Shown here piece by piece: positions 54,157-63,767 of a stretch of DNA of 64,000 nucleotides; position 1 is the first letter of the stretch; every line of letters starts with the position of its first letter. Origin of the DNA: Flavobacterium sp. BFFFF1 (GTDB lineage: Bacteria > Bacteroidota > Bacteroidia > Flavobacteriales > Flavobacteriaceae); NCBI RefSeq assembly GCF_002256285.1, contig NZ_NKJE01000012.1, positions 62,001 through 126,000 on the forward strand, in the 5' to 3' direction. Under the pieces are notes generated by a model, which was given only the letters and a program-made list of their open reading frames with translations, made no database searches and was not told the origin of the DNA. The position numbers and the translations under genes are program-made.

Positions 54157-57100
54157 ATGAATATATTTTACAAGGCCTTAGTGCCAATTTTCCTGTTGCT
54201 GTCATTTGTAGCTTTTGGCCAGGGTGGTGCTTCTTCCTGTGCAGCATTGCAAGCAGATTTTCAGCAATACCAATCCTGTGCCACCAGTATCCCATTTACC
54301 AATTCCACAAACAATCCGAGTGGGGAGAACTTTACCACCAGCTGTATTGAGGAACCTTTTCAGGGGCCGACCTGGTTTTTTATCAAGGTAAAAATATCCG
54401 GAACGATTCAACTGGAAATCAGCCAGGTGAGTAATAATGGAACAGGAACGGACGTTGATTTTGTACTTTGGGGGCCATTTGCCGATTTAAACAGCGTATG
54501 CGGCCAGTTAAATACTCCGAATGAAATTGACTGCAGCTGGTCAGCAGCAGCTACCGAACAGGTAACTTTGCCAAACGGCGTCGCTGGCCAGTTGTATGTA
54601 TTGTTAATAGACAACTACTCCAATGTACCCGGACAAATTACAATTACCCAAACGGGAGGAAATGGAAGCTCCGATTGCGGATTCCTCTCTGCTGTAGACA
54701 TTCTTGACAGCTTAGGAAATGAGATCACCAATACCAATTACTGTATACCCGATACTAAAGAGTTGGTAGCGACGGCAGACACCAGCGATTTCACCGGTGA
54801 TCTTGCCAACTACAGGTACAATTTCAAATGGTACAAAGATGCCGTGCTCATTAGTACCGTAACCAATTCTACTTCCAGCACAAATACGATTACGGTGAAT
54901 CAGACCGGTGTCTACAGTGTCGATATGACCGCTTACGACAGCACGGACACCACTGTGGACCCTAACACGCTCGAAGTAAGTTCTGACGATATTAGCCTCA
55001 CATTTGTAGACGCACCCGATATTACCCTCCAATCTACGGCAACCTGCCTTGGGGATTCTCCTGTATTACAAGCTATAGACAATAATGCAAATGTCCAGCT
55101 CTATTCTTATCAATGGTTTCGCAACAACAACGCGATTCCGGGCGCAACAGCCGGCTCGTTTTCACCAGCAATGCCCGGCGCATATTTTGTCGAGGTTTCA
55201 AACTCCATTTGTACCCCTGTAAATTCTAACACCATTGCGATCTACGCTACCCCGATCGTCCAGGCCGATCCAGGATCTGCGATTTGCGAAGGCGACAGTT
55301 ACGACATCGGCGTCGATGTGGCAAACATAAGCGACCTTACTGCTGTGCAATACCAGTGGTTTAAAGATGGTGTACTCATGCCCGGCGTAGACACCAACCA
55401 TCTCGTCGTTTCAGCTGCCAATCAAACTCCAAATACCACCGCACAATATCAGGTGCAGGTTACCGAACAGGGATCGTGTAGCGCGTTGTCCAATAATGCT
55501 GTGGTAACCGTAAATGCAAGGCCCCAGCTCAACCCTACGCCGGTGACACTGGAACAATGTGACTACATTGCCCCAAACAACGACGGCGTCGCAGTGACAA
55601 ATCTTACGCAGGCCTACAATGCCCTGACAAACAATAATACGCAGTATGTCCTGAGTTACTTCGTTGATCCCGGATTGACGCAAGCGGTCGATAATCCCGC
55701 AGCATTTGTGAACAGCACACCAAATCAGACCATTTATGTCACTGGTATTATCCCGAATCAAAATCAGGGATGTACATCGAATACGGCAACCATTTCGCTC
55801 ATTGTGAATCCTACAGCTGTCGCGTCGTATACTAACATGGCGCCCGTTTGTCCCGAACTAAACAGTAATTTCGGCTATTTGGACTTTGACGCCCAAAGAC
55901 AGGTGATCAAAAACACCTTTTTCCCAACAAACAACGTTAGTATTGATTTCTATGCCAACGAAAACGATGCGTCAGTAGAGCAAAATGCGTTAACCAATAC
56001 ATCTCAATTGCCAATAGGCACAGCTGTAATCTATTCACGGGTCGAAATGGGGAACAATTGCTTCGAAGTGGGCACGTTCAGCACCCAGATTTACACGCCG
56101 CCGGTACAGACCTTAATTCCGGACGAATCGATCTGCGCATCGGAAACCATTGTACTTTCTTCAAAGGATGCAGCAGCGCTTGCCGGACAAAATAACGCCG
56201 TACAGGTTTCGTACTTTCACTCGTTCGATGAGGCAAAAGACAATGTAAATGTCATCCCGAAAAACAGTGCCGTAAGCCTTCCTGTCGGCGATAATGCGAT
56301 CTTTGCAAGACTGGCGGATAATAATTCGCAGTGTTTGTCCATCGTTGATTTTAACATTTCGGTCTTTGCCAATCCCATTCTGGTACAACCCAGCGCCATT
56401 TCCCTTTGCGGAGACGCTACAGCAGTCTTCAACCTGAATTCCAGGATTCCTCAAATTACAGCAGGGAATCCAAATTACCAGGTCACCTTCTACGAAACAC
56501 CACAGGACCTTGCCAACGGAAATGCCATCGCAACGCCTGACGCATACGAATCGGCACCAAAAACCATTTTCATAAAAGCAGTCGACCCAACCAACAATAG
56601 CTGCGCGTCAACCACTTCACTGGTTTTAAATGTTTTTCAAAGTCCGGGCAGCACGAACAATCCAGAAGTGATTCAGGTGTGCAGCAGCGACGGTTTTGCC
56701 GAATTTGACCTGACCAAAAATGAACAGGAAATGGCGGGAAATACACCCCTTAACGAAATCGAATTCCGGTACTACATCGACCCGGATGATGCCGACGAAA
56801 ACAACGCAAATACCATTTCAACTCCTGAAGCGTTCACAAACACCACCGCGTTGGAGCAGATAATTTACGTACGGTTAAACGGCAGCGACCGAATTGACAG
56901 CGAAACAGGCATCGCGTGTTACAGGATCCTGGAACAGCAAATTTTCGCACGCCCTTATCCTGAAAACAAACTGTTTGATTATCCTTATAAAATTTGCGTC
57001 GACATCAACAGCAGCGTGGTAAATCCGGCGGTTGTCGATGCAGGACTGCCCAACAGCGATTACTATTTTATTTGGTACAATGGGTTTGATGCCGTAGCAG

Positions 57101-57723
57101 GAAACGAAATTAATGGCGCCAACGGAAACACCTTCACCACCGGCACGGAAGGCGAATATTCCGTGCGGATTACAAACGTCACCAATTTGGCATTATGCCA
57201 GACCGTAGCGAACTTCACCACCCGAAATTCGTTCGTGCCATTTTCAATCCAGGGAAATCCGACAGAACTTATTGCTTTTGAAACAGAAAATACTGTTACT
57301 GCAATAGTGACGCCCGAATCAGACGACTTCGAATACATGATTGACAACACGCCATGGCAGGACAGCAATGTATTTACCGACATCCCGGAAGGCATTTACA
57401 CCTTACGCGTCAGGAATAAATACGGCTGCGGCGAAATCAGCACGATGATTGCAGTCGCTGACTACCCGAGGTTCCTGACACCAAATGGCGATGGCTACAA
57501 CGACACCTGGAACATTGGCGGAAGGATTGCACTTGACCGTTCCAATGTATTTATCTTCGACCGCTTCGGGAAACTCGTGAAAGAGATCGCGGCCAATGAG
57601 ACCGGATGGGATGGCACTTATAACGGAAAGCCCATGCCTTCCGACGACTATTGGTTCCGCATCAACTACACCGCCGGCGGACAGCAAAAAGAATTTCTCG
57701 GACATTTTACGCTGAAAAGATAA
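54157..57723 (+). CDS. Large surface protein with type B T9SS sorting domain
   Basis: A 1188-residue secreted protein. Signal peptide 1-21 (ending VAFGQ), then a beta-domain with paired cysteines (ASSCAALQADFQQYQSCATSIPF...WFFIKVKISG), several Ig/PKD-like repeats each with QWF/KWY plus DGVL and an S/T-rich strand (about 220-460), and further cysteine-spaced repeats (460-1000). The C-terminal gliding-motility type B sorting domain begins FLTPNGDGYNDTWNI and ends in FLGHFTLKR. The type IX system exports it and anchors it at the surface. It probably acts as an adhesin; the ligand is unknown. Confidence 0.92.
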   Translation: MNIFYKALVPIFLLLSFVAFGQGGASSCAALQADFQQYQSCATSIPFTNSTNNPSGENFTTSCIEEPFQGPTWFFIKVKISGTIQLEISQVSNNGTGTDVDFVLWGPFADLNSVCGQLNTPNEIDCSWSAAATEQVTLPNGVAGQLYVLLIDNYSNVPGQITITQTGGNGSSDCGFLSAVDILDSLGNEITNTNYCIPDTKELVATADTSDFTGDLANYRYNFKWYKDAVLISTVTNSTSSTNTITVNQTGVYSVDMTAYDSTDTTVDPNTLEVSSDDISLTFVDAPDITLQSTATCLGDSPVLQAIDNNANVQLYSYQWFRNNNAIPGATAGSFSPAMPGAYFVEVSNSICTPVNSNTIAIYATPIVQADPGSAICEGDSYDIGVDVANISDLTAVQYQWFKDGVLMPGVDTNHLVVSAANQTPNTTAQYQVQVTEQGSCSALSNNAVVTVNARPQLNPTPVTLEQCDYIAPNNDGVAVTNLTQAYNALTNNNTQYVLSYFVDPGLTQAVDNPAAFVNSTPNQTIYVTGIIPNQNQGCTSNTATISLIVNPTAVASYTNMAPVCPELNSNFGYLDFDAQRQVIKNTFFPTNNVSIDFYANENDASVEQNALTNTSQLPIGTAVIYSRVEMGNNCFEVGTFSTQIYTPPVQTLIPDESICASETIVLSSKDAAALAGQNNAVQVSYFHSFDEAKDNVNVIPKNSAVSLPVGDNAIFARLADNNSQCLSIVDFNISVFANPILVQPSAISLCGDATAVFNLNSRIPQITAGNPNYQVTFYETPQDLANGNAIATPDAYESAPKTIFIKAVDPTNNSCASTTSLVLNVFQSPGSTNNPEVIQVCSSDGFAEFDLTKNEQEMAGNTPLNEIEFRYYIDPDDADENNANTISTPEAFTNTTALEQIIYVRLNGSDRIDSETGIACYRILEQQIFARPYPENKLFDYPYKICVDINSSVVNPAVVDAGLPNSDYYFIWYNGFDAVAGNEINGANGNTFTTGTEGEYSVRITNVTNLALCQTVANFTTRNSFVPFSIQGNPTELIAFETENTVTAIVTPESDDFEYMIDNTPWQDSNVFTDIPEGIYTLRVRNKYGCGEISTMIAVADYPRFLTPNGDGYNDTWNIGGRIALDRSNVFIFDRFGKLVKEIAANETGWDGTYNGKPMPSDDYWFRINYTAGGQQKEFLGHFTLKR

Positions 57724-57726
57724 TAC

Positions 57727-57752
57727 CAAAGGCCGTTCCCAGAGCGGCTTTG
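57727..57752 (+). terminator. Possible terminator after the T9SS cargo gene
   Basis: AAAGGCCG and CGGCTTT form an imperfect stem about four bases after the stop codon, followed by a weak T-rich stretch. Confidence 0.45.
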
Positions 57753-57793
57753 CTATTTCTGTAAAAATTGTCATTTGATTTTCTTAAAAATCG

Positions 57794-57801
57794 TACTTTT
57801 G
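57794..57801 (+). promoter_or_regulatory. Promoter -7 element of map
   Basis: TACTTTTG fits TAnnTTTG. TTTG 16-17 bases further upstream could be the -33 element. It lies 19 bases before the ATG at 57821. Confidence 0.65.
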
Positions 57802-57820
57802 CGAACTGAAATTTACCCTC

Positions 57821-58639
57821 ATGATTATACCGAAAACATCGGAAGAAATTGAAATTATGCGCGAAAGCGCGTTATTGGTTTCCAAAACACTGGGCATGAT
57901 CGCCACCGAAATCAAACCGGGAATAACCACGTTAGAACTGGATAAAATGGCGGAGCAGTTCATCCGCGACCACCAGGCAGTTCCGGGATTTTTAGGCCTT
58001 TATGGCTGCCCTTCCACATTGCTTACCAGCGTCAACGAACAGGTAGTTCACGGATTGCCGACCAACCGCCCTATCGAAGAAGGCGACATCGTCTCAGTGG
58101 ATTGTGGCGTTTTCAAGAACAATTATTATGGCGACCATGCCTACACCTTTGAAATCGGCGAGGTAGATCCCAAAACGAAAAAGCTGCTTCAGGTTACCAA
58201 AGAATCATTGTACATTGGAATCCGGGAGTTTAAGGCCGGAAACCGCGTAGAAGACATCGGGCATGCCATACAGAAATATACAGAGTCACACGGTTACGGC
58301 GTCGTACGCGAGCTTGTAGGCCACGGTCTTGGCGAGAAAATGCACGAGGATCCCGAAGTGCCTAATTATGGCAAACGCGGACGTGGAAAGTTGTTCGTCG
58401 AAGGCATGGTGATTGCCATTGAACCGATGATCAATATGGGAACCAGAAACATCAAAACGTTAAAAGACGGCTGGACAATTGTGACGGCAGATAAAAAACC
58501 AAGCGCCCATTTTGAGCACGATGTAGCCCTGGTCAATGGCAAACCGGAATTACTGTCTACATTTGCCTATATCTATAAAGCGCTGGGCATCAACTCTGAT
58601 GAGGAAAATGAATTCCGTAAAGTACCCCTGGTAATCTGA
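57821..58639 (+). CDS. map: Methionine aminopeptidase, type I
   Basis: A 272-residue enzyme removing the initiator methionine from nascent proteins. The five metal ligands are visible: aspartates in VSVDCGVF and YGDHAYTF, histidine in VGHGLGEKMHEDP, and glutamates in AIEPMINMG and HFEHDVAL. It lacks an N-terminal zinc or linker extension, and length is normal. Its TGA overlaps the ATG of the next gene (TGATG). Confidence 0.97.
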   Translation: MIIPKTSEEIEIMRESALLVSKTLGMIATEIKPGITTLELDKMAEQFIRDHQAVPGFLGLYGCPSTLLTSVNEQVVHGLPTNRPIEEGDIVSVDCGVFKNNYYGDHAYTFEIGEVDPKTKKLLQVTKESLYIGIREFKAGNRVEDIGHAIQKYTESHGYGVVRELVGHGLGEKMHEDPEVPNYGKRGRGKLFVEGMVIAIEPMINMGTRNIKTLKDGWTIVTADKKPSAHFEHDVALVNGKPELLSTFAYIYKALGINSDEENEFRKVPLVI

Positions 58640-59403
58640 TGAAAAAAATCTTCAAATTTATCCTGAATACCATTCCGAGACCGTTGCTTATCCGGTTGAG
58701 CTATATTGCGCGTCCCATCCTGGCAATGGCCTTGAAAGGGAACAAATTTACCGATCCTATTGACGGCAAAAGCTTCAGGATGTTTCTTCCTTATGGCTAT
58801 GGCACCCAGCGCAACAATGTCCTCTCACCCAGCACCCTTTCATTGGAAAGGCACCGCCTGCTTTGGCTGTACCTCAACAACGAAACGGATTTCTTCACAG
58901 CACCGAAAAAAGTACTGCACTTTGCGCCTGAACAGGCATTTTATAAGTTGTTCCGAAACCAGAAAAACCTCGATTATACGACAACAGACCTGTTCTCGCC
59001 TTTAGCCGATGTCAAAGCTGACATCTGCGACCTGCCTTTCGAAGACAACACCTATGACATTATCCTTTGTAACCACGTGCTTGAGCATATTCCCGACGAT
59101 ACCAAAGCCATGCAGGAACTGTACCGCGTCCTGAAACCCGGAGGGATGGGCATTTTCCAGATTCCGCAGGACCTGTCCCGTGAAAAAACATTCTCTGACG
59201 ACACCATCACCGACCCTAAGGAACGCGCTCAGATTTTTGGGCAATACGATCACGTACGCGTGTATGGACGCGATTATTTTGACAAGCTCAGAAGCATTGG
59301 TTTTAAAGTGGTGGAAGAGGATTACACTAAAAAACTCACTCCTGAATTGGTTAACCGGTTTTGCCTCGCACCAGGCGAAATCATCCCCGTCTGCTTCAAA
59401 TAA
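58639..59403 (+). CDS. Class I SAM-dependent methyltransferase
   Basis: A 254-residue enzyme. After an N-terminal helical part and the conserved NVLSPSTLSLERHRLLWLYL stretch comes a Rossmann fold: VLHFAPEQAFYKLF in place of a glycine-rich motif I, DLFSPLADVKADICDLPF, then YDIILCNHVLEHIPDD and the ELYRVLKPGGMGIFQIP motif. It is translationally coupled to map. Substrate unknown. The unusual motif I is shared by related proteins, as far as I recall, so it is probably functional. Confidence 0.85.
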   Translation: MKKIFKFILNTIPRPLLIRLSYIARPILAMALKGNKFTDPIDGKSFRMFLPYGYGTQRNNVLSPSTLSLERHRLLWLYLNNETDFFTAPKKVLHFAPEQAFYKLFRNQKNLDYTTTDLFSPLADVKADICDLPFEDNTYDIILCNHVLEHIPDDTKAMQELYRVLKPGGMGIFQIPQDLSREKTFSDDTITDPKERAQIFGQYDHVRVYGRDYFDKLRSIGFKVVEEDYTKKLTPELVNRFCLAPGEIIPVCFK

Positions 59404-59408
59404 GAAAC

Positions 59409-59437
59409 AAAAAAACCTGCCCGTTGAAAGGCAGGTT
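59409..59437 (-). terminator. Terminator between the methyltransferase and M16 peptidase genes
   Basis: AACCTGCC (59414-59421) and GGCAGGTT (59430-59437) form an 8-bp stem. On the minus strand a T run follows, and on the plus strand a T-rich stretch lies some 10 bases on, so it may serve both convergent genes. Confidence 0.8.
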
Positions 59438-59460
59438 AGATTCATCTGGTTTTTACTTTT

Positions 59461-62271
59461 TTAGATTTTCTCCGGCATCAGGATGCCAATTACTTTGTCT
59501 TTTGAAAGGTATTTTTTGGCTACGTCCTGAATATCTTTGGCGGTAACGGCCTTAATCCTGGCCTCTTTTGTCAGGATCTCTGCAGGACTAACACTGTTGG
59601 TATAGGCAGCAGTAAAGTTTTCCATCCAATAGCTGTTCTCCTTGATATTTTTCTTGTAATCCAAAAGCTCCGCCTCTTTGTATTTTTCGACATCTTTTGC
59701 CTCAGGTCCCTTATCGATAATTTTCTGCAGTTCATTCAACGCAGAAGTCACCAGTTTATCTGTATTCTCCGGTCCGCATGGGAAGCCGATTGTAAAGAAA
59801 TAACTGCCGTAAGGCACTTTACTCATGTTGCCATACGCGCTGATTCCGTATACCCCGCTTTCATTCTCCCTGAGCTGCTCAATAAGCTTAATGGTTAGGA
59901 CTTCGCCTAATGCTTCGAGTGCTAACGCTTCTTTGGCAGAATACGTGGCATCGCCATAATACATGATCGTCACGTTGCTTTTCGGATCGGTCCCTTTGTT
60001 CACGACTTTCTTTAAATCCCCTTTTGGCATCCGGTAACCCAAATCCACTACTTTGTCCTTCCTGTCAGTGGCAGGCAGGGAGGCGAGATACTTCGCAGAC
60101 AACGCCTCAATCACTTTTTCATCCACATTCCCAACGAAATAAAATTCAAAATCTCCCGCATTCGCAAAGCGTTCTTTAGCCTTGTTATACGCCAGTTCAT
60201 AATCCGTGGTTTTCCAACTCTCGTCATCCGGGAAAATGCCGTTGAATCTTGGATTGTCTTTAAGCAGGTACGAATAAAGTTCTTTCTGGAAGAAGACGCC
60301 CGGCTGTGAACTCAGGTTTTTATAAAACGCGGACTGCTTCTGCTTGTACCCTTCAAACGCTTCCTGATCCATGTTCAAATCGGTAAAATAGGCATACATG
60401 GTTTGGAACATGTACTCCAGGTCTTTCGGTGTCGCACTGCCGCTCATGCCCTCAGTCACATCACTGATGTAAGGGTAAACACTCGCGATCTTGCCCGTCA
60501 TGAACTTATTGATATCGTTCAGTTTCAATCCTGAAAATCCTGCTTCAGGCAACGCACCATTGGCAAAATTTGTCTTCTTTGCTTCCTCGTTGCTGTATTG
60601 GTTTGTACCGCCCCAGCTGACTGCTTCCATCAGGATCTCGTCGTTTTTGAAATCGGTTTTCTTGTAAGTGACTTTCGCACCATTGGAAAGGTAAAGCGTC
60701 GTTGAACCAATTTTCGCATCGCTTTCTTTCTTAACGATACTTCCCGGCTTAACGTCTTTTCGCAACAATCCCGTGGCCATTTCAGTATCCTGATACGGCG
60801 TGATGTCGCTGTCATTGATTTTAATGGCCTCCAAAACTTCCTGTTCCGTTACTTTTTTCAATCCGTCTTTTTCCGGCCCTGTGATGATCACCACGCGGTT
60901 ATCTTCCTTGATATACTCTTTCAGGAAGCTGGTTACATCGTTCAGCGTGATTTCAGGAATCATTTTTTGTGCTGCCTTATACTCCCATTCTATTCCGGGT
61001 ACTGGCCTGGATTGAAGGAAATACGACTGGTACTCTCCGACGAAATTCTGCGATTCTGTTTTGTCCCTGTCGTTATACGATGTCTCGTATTCTGAAAGGA
61101 ACTGGGATTTCGCACGATCAAGTTCGCCTTGCGTAAAGCCAAATTTCTTAGCCCGTGCATTCTCTGTAACCAGTACCTTCAATGCGGACAGCTGCTTGTC
61201 TTCCTGCGGCATGGCGACAGACTGAAAGGCTTCCTTAGTCCGGGCATACGTACGTCCGTGGTACGAGTAGCCATAAGTAAACGGAGGGGTTGGCGAATTG
61301 GTCAGTTCAGCGAAACGGTTGTTTAGCATCGAGGTAAAAAGTCCTTCCATAAGGCTTTTCTTGTAATCATCGACGGTCACCATCACTTTAGGAAGCCCAT
61401 AGTCTTTATACATCAACTGTACATTACTGTTCGATGCTTCCTTGTCGCTTTCAATGGCTACAAAAGTTTCTTTGTGGTTTGGAACGTCAAAAGTTTTTCG
61501 CGGCTTTTCATTCTTTGGATTTTCATATGCTGAAAAATGCGCCTTGATTTTCTTTTCCATTTCAGCGACGTCGATGTCCCCTACGACAATCACACTGATC
61601 AGGTCCGGGCGGTACCAATCCTTATAAAAACTGACGAGTTTGTCGTATTTGAAGTTTTCAAGGATGTCTTTCTTCCCGATGGGAAGCCGGTCCGCATAGT
61701 GGGATTGGTACAGCATCTTCGGCATGTACCGGCCCAACATTCTTTTACCGGCGCCCAAACCCAGACGGTATTCTTCTAATACCACGCCACGCTCCTTGTC
61801 AATTTCGTCCGGCGTCAGGTTGGCATTAAACGCCCAGTCTTCAATAATCTGGAAGCCTTTTTCAAGCTTATCGGGATCATCTGACGGAATCGGTAAAAAA
61901 TAAGCCGTCTCGTCAAAGCTGGTGTACGCATTCAAGTGCTGCCCAAATTTTACCCCAATGCTTTGCAGGTAATCCACCAGCTTGTTTTTTGGAAAACGCT
62001 TGGTGCCGTTAAAATTCATGTGTTCCATAAAGTGTGCCAACCCCTGCTGGTCATCTTCTTCGAGGATAGATCCCGCATTGACCACAAGGCGAAGGTCGAC
62101 CTTGTTTTCAGGTTTGGCATTTTTGCGGATAAAATACGTAAGACCGTTTGGCAATTTTCCGGTCTTGACATTGGAATCGAACGGAATTTTACTCGTTCCG
62201 TTGAAATCCTGAGCGGCTACTGATAGTGGGAAAGCCAGTAAAAGCAGCCAGGTTTTGTGAAGTTGTGTCAT
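59461..62271 (-). CDS. M16-family zinc protease (insulinase-like), exported
   Basis: A 936-residue exported protein with signal peptide 1-20 (ending SVAAQ). The N-terminal M16 domain has the inverted zinc motif H-x-x-E-H in GLAHFMEHMNFNGTKRFP and the downstream glutamate in DEIDKERGVVLEEYRLG. A second, inactive M16 domain forms the C-terminal half, giving the clam-shell layout of two fused M16 halves. It probably degrades peptides in the periplasm. No clear -7 element is seen upstream. Confidence 0.94.
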   Translation of the reverse strand: MTQLHKTWLLLLAFPLSVAAQDFNGTSKIPFDSNVKTGKLPNGLTYFIRKNAKPENKVDLRLVVNAGSILEEDDQQGLAHFMEHMNFNGTKRFPKNKLVDYLQSIGVKFGQHLNAYTSFDETAYFLPIPSDDPDKLEKGFQIIEDWAFNANLTPDEIDKERGVVLEEYRLGLGAGKRMLGRYMPKMLYQSHYADRLPIGKKDILENFKYDKLVSFYKDWYRPDLISVIVVGDIDVAEMEKKIKAHFSAYENPKNEKPRKTFDVPNHKETFVAIESDKEASNSNVQLMYKDYGLPKVMVTVDDYKKSLMEGLFTSMLNNRFAELTNSPTPPFTYGYSYHGRTYARTKEAFQSVAMPQEDKQLSALKVLVTENARAKKFGFTQGELDRAKSQFLSEYETSYNDRDKTESQNFVGEYQSYFLQSRPVPGIEWEYKAAQKMIPEITLNDVTSFLKEYIKEDNRVVIITGPEKDGLKKVTEQEVLEAIKINDSDITPYQDTEMATGLLRKDVKPGSIVKKESDAKIGSTTLYLSNGAKVTYKKTDFKNDEILMEAVSWGGTNQYSNEEAKKTNFANGALPEAGFSGLKLNDINKFMTGKIASVYPYISDVTEGMSGSATPKDLEYMFQTMYAYFTDLNMDQEAFEGYKQKQSAFYKNLSSQPGVFFQKELYSYLLKDNPRFNGIFPDDESWKTTDYELAYNKAKERFANAGDFEFYFVGNVDEKVIEALSAKYLASLPATDRKDKVVDLGYRMPKGDLKKVVNKGTDPKSNVTIMYYGDATYSAKEALALEALGEVLTIKLIEQLRENESGVYGISAYGNMSKVPYGSYFFTIGFPCGPENTDKLVTSALNELQKIIDKGPEAKDVEKYKEAELLDYKKNIKENSYWMENFTAAYTNSVSPAEILTKEARIKAVTAKDIQDVAKKYLSKDKVIGILMPEKI

Positions 62272-62444
62272 GTGGTTTTGTGATTTAATGGCATAAAATA
62301 GCAGAAATAACGCGAAAGAATAAAATTTATTATCAATAATTTAACACTATTTTATCCCTACGGTTCTTACAATTTGGCGCATCACCCAATCTACATCATA
62401 AAATTTCCTTTTATTTGTTATATTTACGGTAAAGTAACTGCACG

Positions 62445-63692
62445 ATGAAACCATTGTATTTTTTTGCATTCCTGTCCCTATTCGGTCAACAAATCAAAGC
62501 CCAGGTTGAAACAGAGATCCCACCCCCTTTCAATATCAAGACGGTTTCCTTCCTGCAAAACGGGCTTAATGTCATCCCGGTTTTCAACATCAATGACTCC
62601 TTCCAGTTGCAGTTTGACGATTTGTATGGCAATGAAGCCAATTATTACTACCAGCTGGTTCACTGCAATTACGACTGGACGAAATCAGACCTCTCGGAAA
62701 GCGAATACATCGATGGCTTTGACGACCAGCGCATCCAGGACTACCTGAATTCATTCAATACCCTACAGCTGTATTCGCATTACAGGCTTGCCTTCCCCAA
62801 CAAGTTTACGCGCTTCAGGGTCACCGGCAACTACATGCTCAAAATCCTGAATGAAAACAAGGAAGTGGTCTTCACCAGAAAATTCATCTTGTACGAAGAC
62901 CTCGTCTCGGTTCCCATGCAGGTCAAAAGAGCGAGAAACCTCAACGTCATTGAATACAAACAAAACCTTGATTTTGCGATTAAATCAAAAACCATACAGT
63001 TCCAAAGCCCACTACAGAATGTAAAGGTGCTGCTTTTTAAGAACGCCGAAATCAATTCCGGGATCGTGAATGTGAAACCGCAATACACGATTGGCAACGA
63101 CCTGATTTATAAATATGATACTGAAACGCAGTTTTGGGGCGGCAACGAATACCTCTTTTTTGAGAACAAGGACATCCGCGGCGCAACCAACAACGTGCTC
63201 CGGATCGATGCACAGGACATTTACAATGCCCATCTTTATCCGAACAATGCCCGTGGTTCCAACCCGTACACCTACTATCCTGACATCAACGGGAATTTTG
63301 TCGTGAAGAACATCAATGCCGAGAACGACGACATCGAGGCCGATTATGCCTGGGTCTATTTCAGCCTGTCCGCACCGGCTTATTTTGGCAAAAAGGACAT
63401 CTATGTTACAGGAATGTTCAATAATTATGCCTTAAATGCGGAAGACAAAATGGATTACAATGCGGACAAGGGACTTTATGAAAAAGCCATCCTGTTGAAG
63501 CAGGGCTTTACAAACTTTCAATATACCATCGCTGACGCCAAAGGAAAAATTGACCATGAGAACGCCATCGACGGCAATTTTTACCAAACAGAAAACAACT
63601 ATTTTGCCGTCGTTTACTATCGTGAAAACGGACAGCGCTACGACAAAGTCATTGGAAAAGGAAATACGAGTTCTGTCGACATTACGAATTAA
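62445..63692 (+). CDS. DUF5103 / type IX secretion system plug-domain protein
   Basis: A 415-residue exported protein: signal peptide 1-19 (ending IKAQ), then beta-rich domains with FNIKTVSFLQNGLNVIPVFNINDSFQLQFDDLYGNEANYYYQL and HCNYDWTKSDLSESEYIDGFDDQRI, the hallmark start of DUF5103. DUF5103 proteins include the plug that closes the free form of the SprA translocon in Flavobacterium johnsoniae T9SS. It is therefore a probable component or regulator of type IX secretion. It is followed by apaG. Confidence 0.85.
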   Translation: MKPLYFFAFLSLFGQQIKAQVETEIPPPFNIKTVSFLQNGLNVIPVFNINDSFQLQFDDLYGNEANYYYQLVHCNYDWTKSDLSESEYIDGFDDQRIQDYLNSFNTLQLYSHYRLAFPNKFTRFRVTGNYMLKILNENKEVVFTRKFILYEDLVSVPMQVKRARNLNVIEYKQNLDFAIKSKTIQFQSPLQNVKVLLFKNAEINSGIVNVKPQYTIGNDLIYKYDTETQFWGGNEYLFFENKDIRGATNNVLRIDAQDIYNAHLYPNNARGSNPYTYYPDINGNFVVKNINAENDDIEADYAWVYFSLSAPAYFGKKDIYVTGMFNNYALNAEDKMDYNADKGLYEKAILLKQGFTNFQYTIADAKGKIDHENAIDGNFYQTENNYFAVVYYRENGQRYDKVIGKGNTSSVDITN

Positions 63693-63735
63693 TCAAAAAT
63701 TAACGCGTCTGCCGTTGAATCCATCCAAATTTTCG

Positions 63736-63743
63736 TAAATTTG
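63736..63743 (+). promoter_or_regulatory. Promoter -7 element of apaG
   Basis: TAAATTTG fits TAnnTTTG, 24 bases before the apaG ATG. Confidence 0.55.
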
Positions 63744-63767
63744 AATGTTTTAAATTCTGCCGTACAA

